Assembly: GCA_910576345.1 (NCBI GenBank)
Contig: CAJTIT010000024.1
Coordinates: 1-35,542, forward strand
Source: Erysipelotrichales bacterium
GTDB lineage: Bacteria > Bacillota_I > Bacilli_A > Erysipelotrichales > Erysipelotrichaceae
DNA length: 35,542 bases
Direction of reading: 5' to 3'
The notes under the pieces are model-generated. The model was not told the DNA's origin. It saw nothing but the letters and a program-made list of their open reading frames with translations, and searched no databases. Of the stretch, positions 14,697-23,057 are shown in pieces. Every line of letters starts with the position of its first letter. Positions within the stretch are counted from its first letter, which is position 1. The position numbers were made by a program, and so were the translations under genes.

Positions 14697-15336
14697 ATTG
14701 GCTGATGAATTTCCAATCAGTTTGATGCAGACGTTGCAAATGCTTGTCATTACGGGAGTGATATCATTTGTATTTGGCTTGTTATTTGCTATTGTGCTTG
14801 TAGTGAGCAAAAAAGGCGGCATATTGGAAAACAGGATTATTTTCTTTATACTGGATAAGATCATCAATCTCTTTCGCTCCATTCCATTTATTATTTTAAT
14901 GGCGCTCATGGTTGGCGTAACGAGAATGCTCATGCATACTTCCATTGGTATTGCAGGGGCTTTGCCTTCTTTGATCGTAGGGACGACCCCATTTTTTGCC
15001 AGACAGATAGAAAGCGCTTTGGCAGAAGTAGATAATGGAGTGATTGAGGCCAGTCAAGCAATGGGATTATCGCCAAAAGAAATCATCTTGCATGTCTATT
15101 TGAAAGAAAGTATTCCTGGTATTGCCCGTGCAGCGACGATCACATTGATTTCTTTGGTAGGTTTGACTGCGATTGCCGGAGCGATTGGCGCAGGCGGTTT
15201 GGGAGATATGGCGATTCGATACGGTTATAACCGATACATGTATGACGTTATTTATATGGTGGTGATCATTATATTATTGCTCATTACCTTGATTCAAAGT
15301 ATTGGTGATTTCATTGTGAAAAGAACAACACATTAA
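14656..15336 (+). CDS. metI: Methionine ABC importer permease MetI
   Basis: The 226-residue permease has five hydrophobic segments and the cytoplasmic coupling motif EASQAMGLSPKEIILHVYL (family EAA loop). Neighbouring metN and metQ settle the substrate family (methionine and derivatives). The ATG lies inside metN, with GGAGGTG upstream also inside metN, so translation is probably coupled. The stop is followed after 19 bases by metQ. Confidence 0.95.
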   Translation: MIAWLSSWMPNVVELADEFPISLMQTLQMLVITGVISFVFGLLFAIVLVVSKKGGILENRIIFFILDKIINLFRSIPFIILMALMVGVTRMLMHTSIGIAGALPSLIVGTTPFFARQIESALAEVDNGVIEASQAMGLSPKEIILHVYLKESIPGIARAATITLISLVGLTAIAGAIGAGGLGDMAIRYGYNRYMYDVIYMVVIIILLLITLIQSIGDFIVKRTTH

Positions 15337-15355
15337 AGAAAAGGAGAAAACGAAC

Positions 15356-16201
15356 ATGAAAAAATTTGTATTTGGATTATTGGCATTGGTATTATGTACC
15401 GGGATCAGCGGTTGTGGTTCTTCCGGTGAGGATTCTGAAGGTTTGACTAAAATAAAAGTTGGGGCGACCAGCAGTCCTCATGCGGTGATTCTAAATGCGG
15501 CGAAAGAAAAGATGAAAGAACAGGGGTTCGATCTGGAAATCGTAGAATTTACGGATTGGGCAAGAATCAATCCGGCAACAAGTGATCAATCTTTGGATGC
15601 GAATTATTTCCAGCATCAGCCATTTTTGGATGGCTATAATGCGGATTCCAATTATGCAAGTGGTCAAGATGGTTATCTGGTAAGTGCAGGTTCTATTCAT
15701 TTCGAGCCATTAGGAATTTATGCAAACGATCCGGCAGGAAGAACGACCATTTCGGCAGATGATTTATCTGATGGCGACAAAATTGCCGTTCCAAACGATG
15801 CGACAAATGAAGCGCGTGCATTATTATTGTTAGATAAATATGGAATCATTAAATTAAAGGAAGGTGCCGGAATCAATGCGACAGTAAAAGATATTGAATC
15901 CAAGGCAAAGAATATTGAAATCTATGAAGTAGAAGCGAGTCAGATTCCTAGCAAACTGCCCGATGTGAAAATTGCCGTTATTAATGGGAATTATGCATTG
16001 GATGCGAATGTTTCCGATAAATTGATTTGTTGTGAAGAAGTAAATGATGAAGCTGCACAAACATATGCGAATGTGATTGCGGTAAGAGAAGAAAAGAAAG
16101 ACGATGCTGCAGTGAAAGCGCTGGTGGAGATTTTAAAAAGTGATGATATAAAAGCATTTATTGATGAAGAATTCTCTGGCGTAGTCGTATCTGTGCAATA
16201 A
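15356..16201 (+). CDS. metQ: Methionine-binding lipoprotein MetQ
   Basis: The 281-residue NlpA-family binding protein has a lipoprotein signal ending in ISGC, with Cys20 lipidated. Typical features of the mature part are KVGATSSPHAVIL, NYFQHQPFLD, a KIAVPNDATNEARALLLL segment and NGNYALDA near 215. It delivers methionine to MetI at the outer face of the membrane. AAAGGAG precedes the ATG, and a terminator closes the operon at 16249-16290. Confidence 0.95.
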   Translation: MKKFVFGLLALVLCTGISGCGSSGEDSEGLTKIKVGATSSPHAVILNAAKEKMKEQGFDLEIVEFTDWARINPATSDQSLDANYFQHQPFLDGYNADSNYASGQDGYLVSAGSIHFEPLGIYANDPAGRTTISADDLSDGDKIAVPNDATNEARALLLLDKYGIIKLKEGAGINATVKDIESKAKNIEIYEVEASQIPSKLPDVKIAVINGNYALDANVSDKLICCEEVNDEAAQTYANVIAVREEKKDDAAVKALVEILKSDDIKAFIDEEFSGVVVSVQ

Positions 16202-16248
16202 GATGGAATCAATAGGGACAATATAGTAAGAAAGAAGTATAAAAATAG

Positions 16249-16290
16249 AAAAGCACGCATTCAATTTTATTGGATAAGTGCTTTTCTTTA
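16249..16290 (+). terminator. Terminator of metNIQ
   Basis: AAAAGCAC (16249-16256) pairs with GTGCTTTT (16278-16285); inner arms ATTCAAT/ATTGGAT lengthen the stem. CTTTA follows. Confidence 0.8.
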
Positions 16291-16649
16291 TATAAAATGA
16301 AATCATTCTTATCATATAGGATGATGTAAGAATGTATCCGTCAAGATGGATTATATAAGTCTAGGCTCATAAAGTACCGGTTACAATTTCCTTAAATAAG
16401 ATCCTCTACCCCCACTGGAATATTGTGCAATAAAATTGATTACTTTCGCCATATTTCTGTTTTCTAAAGATAACGTGTCAGTTAAATTTGGATTAAAAAT
16501 CATATCACGAAGTCATCACCTTAACAAAAATTGTAATCATACTGAGTTGATTTTTTTCTCAATCGATAGATGCATTTGCTTTATTCATACATTTTCTTAC
16601 AGAATACAGATTCATCATGCAAAAAACAAAGAAAATAAAACAAAAGTTA
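16291..16649. other. Intergenic gap, no convincing gene
   Basis: AT-rich sequence between metQ and feoA. A 74-codon plus-strand frame (16436-16660) lacks a ribosome binding site and runs into the feoA promoter, so I reject it. On the minus strand a short frame ending near 16395 (reading MAKVINFIAQYSSGGRGSYL before the end) has no start signals and could be a decayed fragment; I do not recognise it. No Fur-type palindrome is obvious. Confidence 0.4.
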
Positions 16650-16678
16650 TTGAATGCTAACTTTTTATGAAGTATAAT
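16650..16678 (+). promoter_or_regulatory. Promoter of the feo operon
   Basis: TTGAAT (16650-16655), 17 bases and TATAAT (16673-16678), about 38 bases before the feoA start. Iron control is expected for feo genes, but no operator is clear by eye. Confidence 0.7.
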
Positions 16679-16716
16679 ATGTACAGTTTCATAAAAAAAT
16701 GGAAAGGAACGCTTGT

Positions 16717-16992
16717 ATGACGACATTGGATCAAATCAAACCTGGAAATAGCGGCATTATAACAAAAGTTGGTGGCGAAGGTGCGTTGAGAAGAAGACTG
16801 TTGGACATGGGTTTAACTCCAAAAACAGTTGTTTTTGTCAGAAAGGTCGCACCGATGGGTGATCCTATGGAGCTTTATATCAGAAGTTATGTACTGAGCA
16901 TTCGAAAAGAAGATGCGGCAAAGATTGAAATTGAGGTGAAACAGGATGTCACAAATACTGCTTGCGCTTGCAGGAAATCAAAACAGCGGTAA
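16717..16992 (+). CDS. feoA: Ferrous iron transport protein FeoA
   Basis: FeoA is a small cytoplasmic SH3-like protein needed for FeoB function. The 91 residues carry the hallmarks: ITKVGGEGALRRRLLDMGLTPKTVVFV and the closing LSIRKEDAAKIEI. The start at 16717 has AAAGGAA upstream; the ATG at 16699 lies before that site. The gene overlaps feoB by 47 bases, so its last 15 codons (VTNTACACRKSKQR) are read from feoB's first codons in another frame. That tail is dispensable-looking and Cys-containing. Confidence 0.93.
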   Translation: MTTLDQIKPGNSGIITKVGGEGALRRRLLDMGLTPKTVVFVRKVAPMGDPMELYIRSYVLSIRKEDAAKIEIEVKQDVTNTACACRKSKQR

Positions 16993-18955
16993 AACGACGC
17001 TTTTCAATGCTTTAACCGGTAGTAACCAGCATGTGGGAAATTTCCCCGGTGTTACAGTTGAGAAAAAAGTAGGGCAGTTAAAAGCGTATAAGGAGGCGTC
17101 CATTGTTGATTTACCGGGCATCTATAGTTTATCACCTTATACAAGTGAAGAAATCGTCACAAGGGATTTTATATTGCATGAGCATCCGGATGTAATTGTC
17201 AATATTGTGGATGCGACCAATATTGAACGGAATTTGTATTTGACGATGCAGCTGATGGAATTGCAAGTTCCTATGGTCATTGCATTAAATATGATGGATG
17301 AGGTTATCAATAGTGGAAATCATATCGATACGGAAAAACTTTCAAAAGAACTGTCGATACCGGTTGTTGCGATTTCTGCGGCACATAAAGAAGGAATCAG
17401 TGATTTGGTTAGAACCGTTAAAAAGGTCGTAAAACAAAATACCGCCATTGAACATTTGGATTTCTGTAAAGGAGAAGTGCATCGTGCGCTTCATGCGATT
17501 GCGCACATTGTTGAGGATCATGCATCAGACGCAAAAATTCCGTTACGATTTGCGGCTACGAAATTGGTGGAGGGCGATGTATTGATGCAGGAAGCACTGC
17601 ATCTACATGAGGATGATTTGCACATTATCAATGACATTGTAAAAAGTATGGAGCATGCTTTGGATACCGATAGAGAAGCAGCGCTGGCGGATATGCGCTA
17701 TTCGTACATTGAGCAAATCTGTAAGGACAGCGTATTCAAAAAGCAAGAGACATATGGACAACAGCGCAGTGAAAAAATCGATCGTTGGCTTACACATAAG
17801 TATTTGGGAATTCCGATCTTCATTTTGATCATGTTGGTGATTTTTTATTTGACGTTTGTGGTGTTTGGAGGGACAATGCAAACATGGATGGAGGAAGGCA
17901 TTGAAATCGTTACAAATCAAGTAAGCGATTGGTTGGATCAAGCACAGGTAAGTTCATGGCTACATGCGCTGATCATTGACGGTGTGTTCGCAGGTGTGGG
18001 TAGCGTTTTATCATTTCTTCCTATCATTGTCATTTTGTTTTTCTTTTTGTCGTTATTGGAAGATTCCGGATATATGGCGCGTGTTGCATTTGTTATGGAT
18101 AAATCACTGCGAAAAATTGGATTGTCCGGAAAAAGTTTTGTACCGATGCTGATTGGCTTTGGATGCAGCGTCCCTGCCATCATGTCCACAAGAACATTGA
18201 GCAGCGAGCGAGATCGTAAAATGACGATATTGCTCACACCGTTTATGTCTTGTAGTGCGAAGCTTCCTATATATGGCATGATCACCGCTGCTTTTTTTCC
18301 AAATCATACAGCTTGGGTTTTGATATCGATTTATTCACTGGGAATGGTAGTAGCGATTCTTAGTGGCTTGATTTTGAAAAAAACGGTATTCCAAGGGACA
18401 TCTATGCCATTTGTTATGGAACTTCCCAGTTATCGCATACCGTCTTTGAAAAACGTTTTTTTGCATATGTGGGAGAAAGCAAAAGATTTTTTGCATCGTG
18501 CATTTACGGTAATTTTTGTTGCGAGCATTCTCATATGGTTTTTGCAAAGCTTTGACTGGCAGTTACATTATCTTGATGACAGCGCTACATCCATTTTGGC
18601 ATCCTTTGGAAATTTATTGGCGAAAGTATTTGCGCCGCTTGGCTTTGGTGATTGGCGAGCGGCAACCGCGCTTGTTAGCGGCATCAGCGCTAAAGAAAGC
18701 GTTGTGTCGACGTTAAGTGTTCTGAGTGGTGGTGATACTGGTTTGTTCATTGCTTTACAATCGATGTTTACGGGATTGAGTGCGTATGCATTTCTTGCGT
18801 TTACATTGCTTTATATGCCATGTATTGCAGCGTTGGCAGCTACAAAACGAGAACTTGGCTCTTGGAAAGAGGCGATTTATACGGTGATGTATCAAACCGC
18901 ATGTGCTTATATTGTCGCATTGTTGATTTATCAAATTGGTTCTGTTTTTCTGTGA
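16946..18955 (+). CDS. feoB: Ferrous iron transporter FeoB
   Basis: FeoB imports Fe2+ across the membrane. The 669 residues begin with a GTPase domain: G1 GNQNSGKTT (10-18), switch region GNFPGVTVE, G3 DLPGIYSL, G4 NMMD and G5-like ISAA. A helical spacer follows to about 275. The membrane part has two Gate repeats, the first with GFGCSVPAIMSTRTL and the second around ALVSGISAKESVVSTLSVL. Length is at the short end but normal for Firmicutes FeoB. GAGGTG lies eight bases before the ATG, inside feoA. The next gene encodes the usual Cys-rich partner. Confidence 0.97.
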   Translation: MSQILLALAGNQNSGKTTLFNALTGSNQHVGNFPGVTVEKKVGQLKAYKEASIVDLPGIYSLSPYTSEEIVTRDFILHEHPDVIVNIVDATNIERNLYLTMQLMELQVPMVIALNMMDEVINSGNHIDTEKLSKELSIPVVAISAAHKEGISDLVRTVKKVVKQNTAIEHLDFCKGEVHRALHAIAHIVEDHASDAKIPLRFAATKLVEGDVLMQEALHLHEDDLHIINDIVKSMEHALDTDREAALADMRYSYIEQICKDSVFKKQETYGQQRSEKIDRWLTHKYLGIPIFILIMLVIFYLTFVVFGGTMQTWMEEGIEIVTNQVSDWLDQAQVSSWLHALIIDGVFAGVGSVLSFLPIIVILFFFLSLLEDSGYMARVAFVMDKSLRKIGLSGKSFVPMLIGFGCSVPAIMSTRTLSSERDRKMTILLTPFMSCSAKLPIYGMITAAFFPNHTAWVLISIYSLGMVVAILSGLILKKTVFQGTSMPFVMELPSYRIPSLKNVFLHMWEKAKDFLHRAFTVIFVASILIWFLQSFDWQLHYLDDSATSILASFGNLLAKVFAPLGFGDWRAATALVSGISAKESVVSTLSVLSGGDTGLFIALQSMFTGLSAYAFLAFTLLYMPCIAALAATKRELGSWKEAIYTVMYQTACAYIVALLIYQIGSVFL

Positions 18956-19001
18956 CAAAACTTATCCTATTGTATATAATAATGCAGGAAGAAGGAATCT
19001 T

Positions 19002-19181
19002 ATGACATGGATTGATGTATTTGCGATTATCATTGTGCTTGCGGTTTTGGGAATATTGACCTACTTAACAAGAAACAAGAAAAAAGATGGGTGTCATGGT
19101 TGTGGGAGGGACTGCACAGCTTGTTCATTAAAGCACTCATTTTATGAAGATTATAAAAATGATCAAAAAAATGAAGAATAG
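19002..19181 (+). CDS. FeoB-associated Cys-rich membrane peptide
   Basis: The 59-residue peptide has one N-terminal membrane helix (about 3-23) followed by a basic stretch and the motif CHGCGRDCTACSLK, four cysteines that could bind iron or a cluster. This is the pattern of the small proteins found after feoB in many Firmicutes and thought to take the place of FeoC. The start at 19002 has an AGAAGGAA ribosome binding site; the frame extends upstream into feoB but has no start signal there. A terminator follows at 19254. Confidence 0.9.
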   Translation: MTWIDVFAIIIVLAVLGILTYLTRNKKKDGCHGCGRDCTACSLKHSFYEDYKNDQKNEE

Positions 19182-19253
19182 ATTTTAAATGTTTATATTT
19201 GTTGAAATATATACATGCCGCTTCGTTTTGAAGTTTTAGATTTTATAAACAAT

Positions 19254-19274
19254 AAAGTGCGTATGGCACTTTTT
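19254..19274 (+). terminator. Terminator of the feo operon
   Basis: AAAGTGC (19254-19260) pairs with GCACTTT (19266-19272) around a 5-base loop; T residues run to 19274. Confidence 0.85.
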
Positions 19275-19471
19275 GTTCAATGGTATAATACTTAAATTTT
19301 ATTGCTTTTGATTTGAATAGTGATGAAAAGATAATCTTAAAAAATGAAGTCGGATAGTCACGACATTGAAAAATATTTTACCGCAAAAAGAAATCAATGA
19401 AATATTGTCACGTTCCATGATTAACAAAAAGATAATAAGTTATGATAAATGTAGAGTAGAAAAAGTGTTGT

Positions 19472-19509
19472 AAAAAGTTGTCCACTATTCGTGTGTGGAT
19501 AACTTTTTT
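19472..19509. terminator. Strong hairpin, bidirectional terminator-like, with DnaA boxes in its arms
   Basis: AAAAAGTTGTCCAC (19472-19485) pairs with GTGGATAACTTTTT (19495-19508), 14 bp with one G-U, around a 9-base loop. Six T residues end the plus arm, and the complement of the A run follows on minus. It may stop the minus-strand transcript of the small gene at 19676. A perfect DnaA box (TTATCCACA on minus) overlaps at 19494-19502. Confidence 0.6.
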
Positions 19510-19626
19510 ATCCATCTGTTCTATAAAAATAAACTTCTTTGACAATGAAAAAGATACCAGATGATTGTTAAATATCAACTGTATTGTGACTATAAACATA
19601 TTTTTTACAACGTAGTTTTATCCACT
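19478..19626. other. Cluster of DnaA-box-like 9-mers
   Basis: A perfect TTATCCACA on minus at 19494-19502, TTATCCACT on plus at 19618-19626 (one mismatch), and weaker TTGTCCACT (19478-19486) and TTATCCATC (19508-19516). The surrounding 19275-19675 is AT-rich and has no credible gene. No dnaA, dnaN or rpmH is near, so this is not called an origin; part of the cluster is explained by the hairpin arms. Confidence 0.35.
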
Positions 19627-19675
19627 TTTTACATCCACATTCAGTAAAGGCTTTCGATACGTTTGAATTTATAGT

Positions 19676-19831
19676 TTAATGTGGTGTGTAACAATTCCCT
19701 CTGTTATTATTCGGACAAACCGGCACCTGTGTATGGGATTGTTTGCACTGTACCAGAAACAGACTCATAAGAAGTAGAATTAGAAACATCAAAAGGAAAG
19801 TCAATATGTTTTTCTTGCATTGCGATCTCAT
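19676..19831 (-). CDS. Small membrane-anchored peptide, 51 residues
   Basis: I do not recognise it. After a basic start (MRSQCKKN) comes a strongly hydrophobic helix (about 9-28, rich in Leu/Phe/Met) and then a polar tail with two further Cys residues (VCPNNNRGNCYTPH). The Cys after the helix (LVQC) has Gln before it, so it is not a good lipobox. AAAGGTG lies ten bases before this ATG; the in-frame ATG at 19870 has no such site. A near-consensus promoter with an 18-bp palindrome in its spacer drives it, and an XRE regulator diverges from it. Such a pair recalls small regulator/effector modules, including toxic peptides; that is inference only. Confidence 0.6.
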   Translation of the reverse strand: MRSQCKKNILTFLLMFLILLLMSLFLVQCKQSHTQVPVCPNNNRGNCYTPH

Positions 19832-19882
19832 GCTTTTATTCACCTTTTCTTTTAGTAAATTTGAAATCATAACATCATACTA

Positions 19883-19911
19883 ATAATACATCTTATAAGA
19901 TGTAAAGTCAA
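19883..19911 (-). promoter_or_regulatory. Promoter of the small membrane peptide with an 18-bp palindromic operator
   Basis: On the minus strand -35 TTGACT (19906-19911), 17 bases, -10 TATTAT (19883-19888). The perfect palindrome TACATCTTATAAGATGTA occupies 19887-19904, the spacer and the edge of the -10. A dimeric repressor bound there would block the promoter. The divergent XRE protein at 19961 is the obvious candidate. Confidence 0.75.
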
Positions 19912-19960
19912 TCTGTGAATGTTTTCATCATTTATCATTTGACTGCGAGGTGATTTCAAT

Positions 19961-20182
19961 ATGAAGTTTAAGCGTTTGAAAGATTTGAGAGAAGACAATG
20001 ATATAAAGCAACAACAAATCGCAGCGCTTTTGAAAACGACCCAGCAACAATATAGCAGATATGAAACCGGCGTACAGGAAATACCGGTACGTCATCTGAT
20101 TACATTGGCAGAATTTTATCATACCACAGTTGATTATATTGTGGGCTTGTCCGATATAAGAGAAAGGCAGGAATCTTTATAA
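19961..20182 (+). CDS. Small XRE-family regulator
   Basis: The 73 residues are essentially one HTH_3 domain: LKDLREDNDIKQQQIAALLKTTQQQYSRYETG, then PVRHLITLAEFYHTTVDYIVGLSD, as in Cro/SinR-like repressors. There is no ligand or protease domain. GAGGTG lies eight bases before the ATG. It diverges from the small membrane peptide gene, with an 18-bp palindrome between, so autoregulation and control of the peptide are likely. A short terminator overlaps its stop codon. Confidence 0.9.
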   Translation: MKFKRLKDLREDNDIKQQQIAALLKTTQQQYSRYETGVQEIPVRHLITLAEFYHTTVDYIVGLSDIRERQESL

Positions 20183-20195
20183 AAGGTTCTTTTTT
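20171..20195 (+). terminator. Short terminator of the XRE gene
   Basis: GAATC (20171-20175) pairs with GGTTC (20185-20189) with one G-U pair, followed by six T residues. The stem is short. Confidence 0.45.
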
Positions 20196-20301
20196 CATAT
20201 AGAAATGTAGTTGAGTTTCTCAAATGCATAAAGTTTATCAAAACACACATGACAAATAGGAAAAACTTTCATGAAAGAGTGATGCATTTTGATGTTCAAA
20301 C

Positions 20302-20310
20302 TGTTATAAT
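20302..20310 (+). promoter_or_regulatory. Extended -10 promoter of the MFS/pepT operon
   Basis: TGTTATAAT (20302-20310) fits the extended -10 pattern TGnTATAAT, which can work without a good -35; none is visible. Confidence 0.6.
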
Positions 20311-20335
20311 GTAGACATATGAGGAGGTTTTGTTT

Positions 20336-21628
20336 ATGTTCACAAAACTATTGTCCAAGTTTGGTTTTACGAAAGAAGAAACCAGCTGGATTTTATACGA
20401 TATTGGGAACAGCGCGCAGGTGCTGACAACCTGTACGGTTATATTCCCATTATTGATTGCGAAAATTACACCAGGGGATTCCAGTGTCTATGTTGGATGG
20501 GCAAATGCGATTTATGGACTGATACTCGCAGTTTTATCGCCAATCTTGGGTACGATTGCGGATTACAAGGGTAAGAAAATGAAATTCTTCCGTTTTTTTC
20601 TGTTTCTTGGCATTGTGGCAGGATTGTTATTATGTTTGCCTTCGATTGATTATTTGAGCGCAATCGTCATTTTTTGTATCGCTATGATTGGTTATAACGG
20701 TTCTATCATTTTTTATGATGCATTTATCGTAGATGTATGTGAAGATGCGCGCGTCGATAAAGTATCCGCGGCCGGATATGCATGGGGTTATATCGGATCC
20801 GTTTTGCCGTTTCTGATCTTCATTTTACCTTTTGCGGCTGTGACGTTATTTGGAGATGCACAAGGGAATGTGATGATTGGATCATTCACCTTGACATATC
20901 GCTTGGCATGTTCACTTACAATGGGGATGGCAGTTTTGTGGTGGTTTTTTTATTCACTTCCTATGTTGAAAAACATCAAACAGAGACAATATCATGAACC
21001 GGTGGATCATGTTGTGAAAGAATCATTCGCAAGGCTATGGCATACGTTTCGCAATATCAAGAAAAACAAAAATATATTTCTGTTTTGTATTTCTTATTTT
21101 TTCTACATTGACTGTGTGAATACCGTCATCAAAATGGCGGTTTCCTTAGCTACCGAAATGGGCATCAGTGATGTCATGAGCCTTGTCGTTGTGATTGCCA
21201 TTAACATCATCGCCTTTCCAAGCGCAATCTTTTTTGGTAAACTTGTAGAGAGATTTGGATCCAAACAAATGATTTTTGCAGGAATCTTTGGATATTTGGG
21301 CGTTGTGATTTGCGGCGCTTTGATTCCCGTTCATACAGGATTTATCTGGATTGTCGCAATATTGGTAGGATGTTTCCAAGGGGGCATACAGTCTGTTTCG
21401 CGTTCGTATTTTGCGAAACTGATACCGGACAAGGCAGATGCCAATGAGTTTTTTGGTTTCTTTTCGGTGTTCTCAAAATTCTCATCTATCATCGGGCCTA
21501 TGGCAATCGCATTGATTATTCAAATCAGCGGACAAACACAGATGGGAATCTTGGGATTGATTCCGATGATGTTATTGGGCGCATGGATTTTATTGTTTGT
21601 AAAAGATCCAAAAGAAAGGAAGAATTAG
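20336..21628 (+). CDS. MFS transporter, UMF1/Atg22-like family
   Basis: The 430-residue protein has twelve predicted membrane segments. The start, with ETSWILYDIGNSAQVLT, and the loop GTIADYKGKKMKFF are typical of the UMF1 branch of the major facilitator superfamily, whose yeast member Atg22 exports amino acids from the vacuole. In bacteria the substrate is unknown. AGGAGG lies eight bases before the ATG at 20336; the TTG at 20330 is too close to that site. The peptidase T gene follows after a single base, so export or exchange of amino acids or small peptides would fit; that link is inference. Confidence 0.88.
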   Translation: MFTKLLSKFGFTKEETSWILYDIGNSAQVLTTCTVIFPLLIAKITPGDSSVYVGWANAIYGLILAVLSPILGTIADYKGKKMKFFRFFLFLGIVAGLLLCLPSIDYLSAIVIFCIAMIGYNGSIIFYDAFIVDVCEDARVDKVSAAGYAWGYIGSVLPFLIFILPFAAVTLFGDAQGNVMIGSFTLTYRLACSLTMGMAVLWWFFYSLPMLKNIKQRQYHEPVDHVVKESFARLWHTFRNIKKNKNIFLFCISYFFYIDCVNTVIKMAVSLATEMGISDVMSLVVVIAINIIAFPSAIFFGKLVERFGSKQMIFAGIFGYLGVVICGALIPVHTGFIWIVAILVGCFQGGIQSVSRSYFAKLIPDKADANEFFGFFSVFSKFSSIIGPMAIALIIQISGQTQMGILGLIPMMLLGAWILLFVKDPKERKN

Positions 21629-21629
21629 T

Positions 21630-22844
21630 ATGAATGTAGTAGAACGATTTTTAAAGTATGTGTCATATGATACGACCTCCGATCCAAATTCAGAAACAAC
21701 GCCGACCTCAAACAGACAGCTGAAGCTTGCGGAAAAATTGGTCGAAGAAATGAAGGCGATTGGTATGAGTGAAGCGCATGTGGACGCTTTTGGCGTAGTA
21801 TATGGGTGGATAAACGCCAATGTAGAAAGTGAAACGCCATCCATCGGTCTGCTTGCGCATATGGATACATCTCCGGATATGTGCGGCGCGCAAATCAAAC
21901 CGCGCATTGTGGAACGCTATGATGGCGGTGATATCATACTCAATGAAAGCTTGGGCATTGTATTGTCACCAAAATCATTTGATTCTTTGAAACTGCATAT
22001 AGGAAAAGATTTGATTGTGACCGATGGCACGACCCTATTGGGCGCCGATGATAAGGCAGGTGTTGCGGAAATTATGACGATGGCAGAGCGCATCATCAAA
22101 GAAGATATTCCGCATGGCAAGATATGTATTGCCTTTACACCGGATGAAGAAGTCGGAAAAGGAACGGATCATTTCGATGTTGAAAAATTTGGCGCAGATT
22201 TTGCCTACACGGTAGATGGTGGCGGAGTCGAACAAATCAATTACGAAAATTTTCATGCCGCAAGCGCATCTGTTCATATCAAAGGCAATGTGATTCATCC
22301 AGGATATGCAAAAAATAAAATGCGCAATGCATCCTGTATTGCGATGGAGTTTCATCAGCTGTTGCCACAGTTTGAGAATCCGGCTTGTACTGAGGGGTAT
22401 GAAGGTTTTCATCATCTTCATGGCATGCAGGGAGATTGTGAATCATGTGATATGACCTATATCATCCGAAATCATGACAAAGCAATTTTTGAACGGCAAA
22501 AAACAGATTTCTTACATGCGGCAGCGTTTTTGAACCAAAAATATGGAGAAGATATTGTCACTTGTTTGATACAAGATCAATATATCAATATGCGTGCGTT
22601 TATTGAACAAAGAAAAGATATTTTGGAGCGAGTAGAAAACGCAATGAAGAAATGCAATATAACATATCGCTATGAACCAATACGTGGAGGAACCGATGGC
22701 GCAAGATTGACGTATATGGGTCTGCCTTGTCCCAATTTAGGGACGGGAGGTTATCATTGTCATGGTCGTTATGAATACGCATGTATCGATGAAATGAAAT
22801 TGGCAGTGGATGTATTGACAAAAATCGTGAAACTATCTTCATGA
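21630..22844 (+). CDS. pepT: Peptidase T (tripeptidase)
   Basis: This cytoplasmic M20-family zinc aminopeptidase releases the N-terminal residue of tripeptides. The 404 residues match the family length. Metal ligands are visible: HMDTSPD (His77, with catalytic Asp79), GADDKAG (Asp140 region), PDEEVGKG (Glu173/174) and DGGG near 196. The C-terminal lobe carries PIRGGTDGARL and NLGTGGYHCHGRYEY. It begins one base after the MFS stop, with AAAGGAAG as ribosome binding site, and ends at a strong terminator. Confidence 0.96.
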   Translation: MNVVERFLKYVSYDTTSDPNSETTPTSNRQLKLAEKLVEEMKAIGMSEAHVDAFGVVYGWINANVESETPSIGLLAHMDTSPDMCGAQIKPRIVERYDGGDIILNESLGIVLSPKSFDSLKLHIGKDLIVTDGTTLLGADDKAGVAEIMTMAERIIKEDIPHGKICIAFTPDEEVGKGTDHFDVEKFGADFAYTVDGGGVEQINYENFHAASASVHIKGNVIHPGYAKNKMRNASCIAMEFHQLLPQFENPACTEGYEGFHHLHGMQGDCESCDMTYIIRNHDKAIFERQKTDFLHAAAFLNQKYGEDIVTCLIQDQYINMRAFIEQRKDILERVENAMKKCNITYRYEPIRGGTDGARLTYMGLPCPNLGTGGYHCHGRYEYACIDEMKLAVDVLTKIVKLSS

Positions 22845-22861
22845 CAGCTTAAGCATAAAAC

Positions 22862-22903
22862 AAAAGGACACAGATGGATCATTTTTAACCTGTGTCTTTT
22901 TAT
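22862..22903 (+). terminator. Terminator of the MFS/pepT operon
   Basis: AAAAGGACACAG (22862-22873) pairs with CTGTGTCTTTTT (22890-22901), 12 bp with one G-U. The following gap to 23057 shows only a weak -10-like TAAACT before rapZ. Confidence 0.85.
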
Positions 22904-23057
22904 GTTTGATCAATAGGATGATTGACACAAAAGAGTAATGGATCATTTCAAAAAATTAGTGGAATATCTTATTGAGGTCGGTGCTCCAAAAGAGAAAAAT
23001 CATATAACACTGGATTTCTAAACGCGTGCTATGGTAAACTAATAACGAGGTGGTTTT

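Noticed and set aside
16436-16660. 74-codon plus-strand frame before feoA
   Set aside because: No ribosome binding site, biased composition, and it overlaps the feoA promoter.
19408-19599. 63-codon minus-strand frame
   Set aside because: Crosses the terminator-like hairpin, lacks a ribosome binding site and is low-complexity Phe/Ile-rich.
19275-19675. Chromosomal origin of replication
   Set aside because: Only one perfect DnaA box, no dnaA/dnaN/rpmH/recF nearby, and two boxes overlap hairpin arms.
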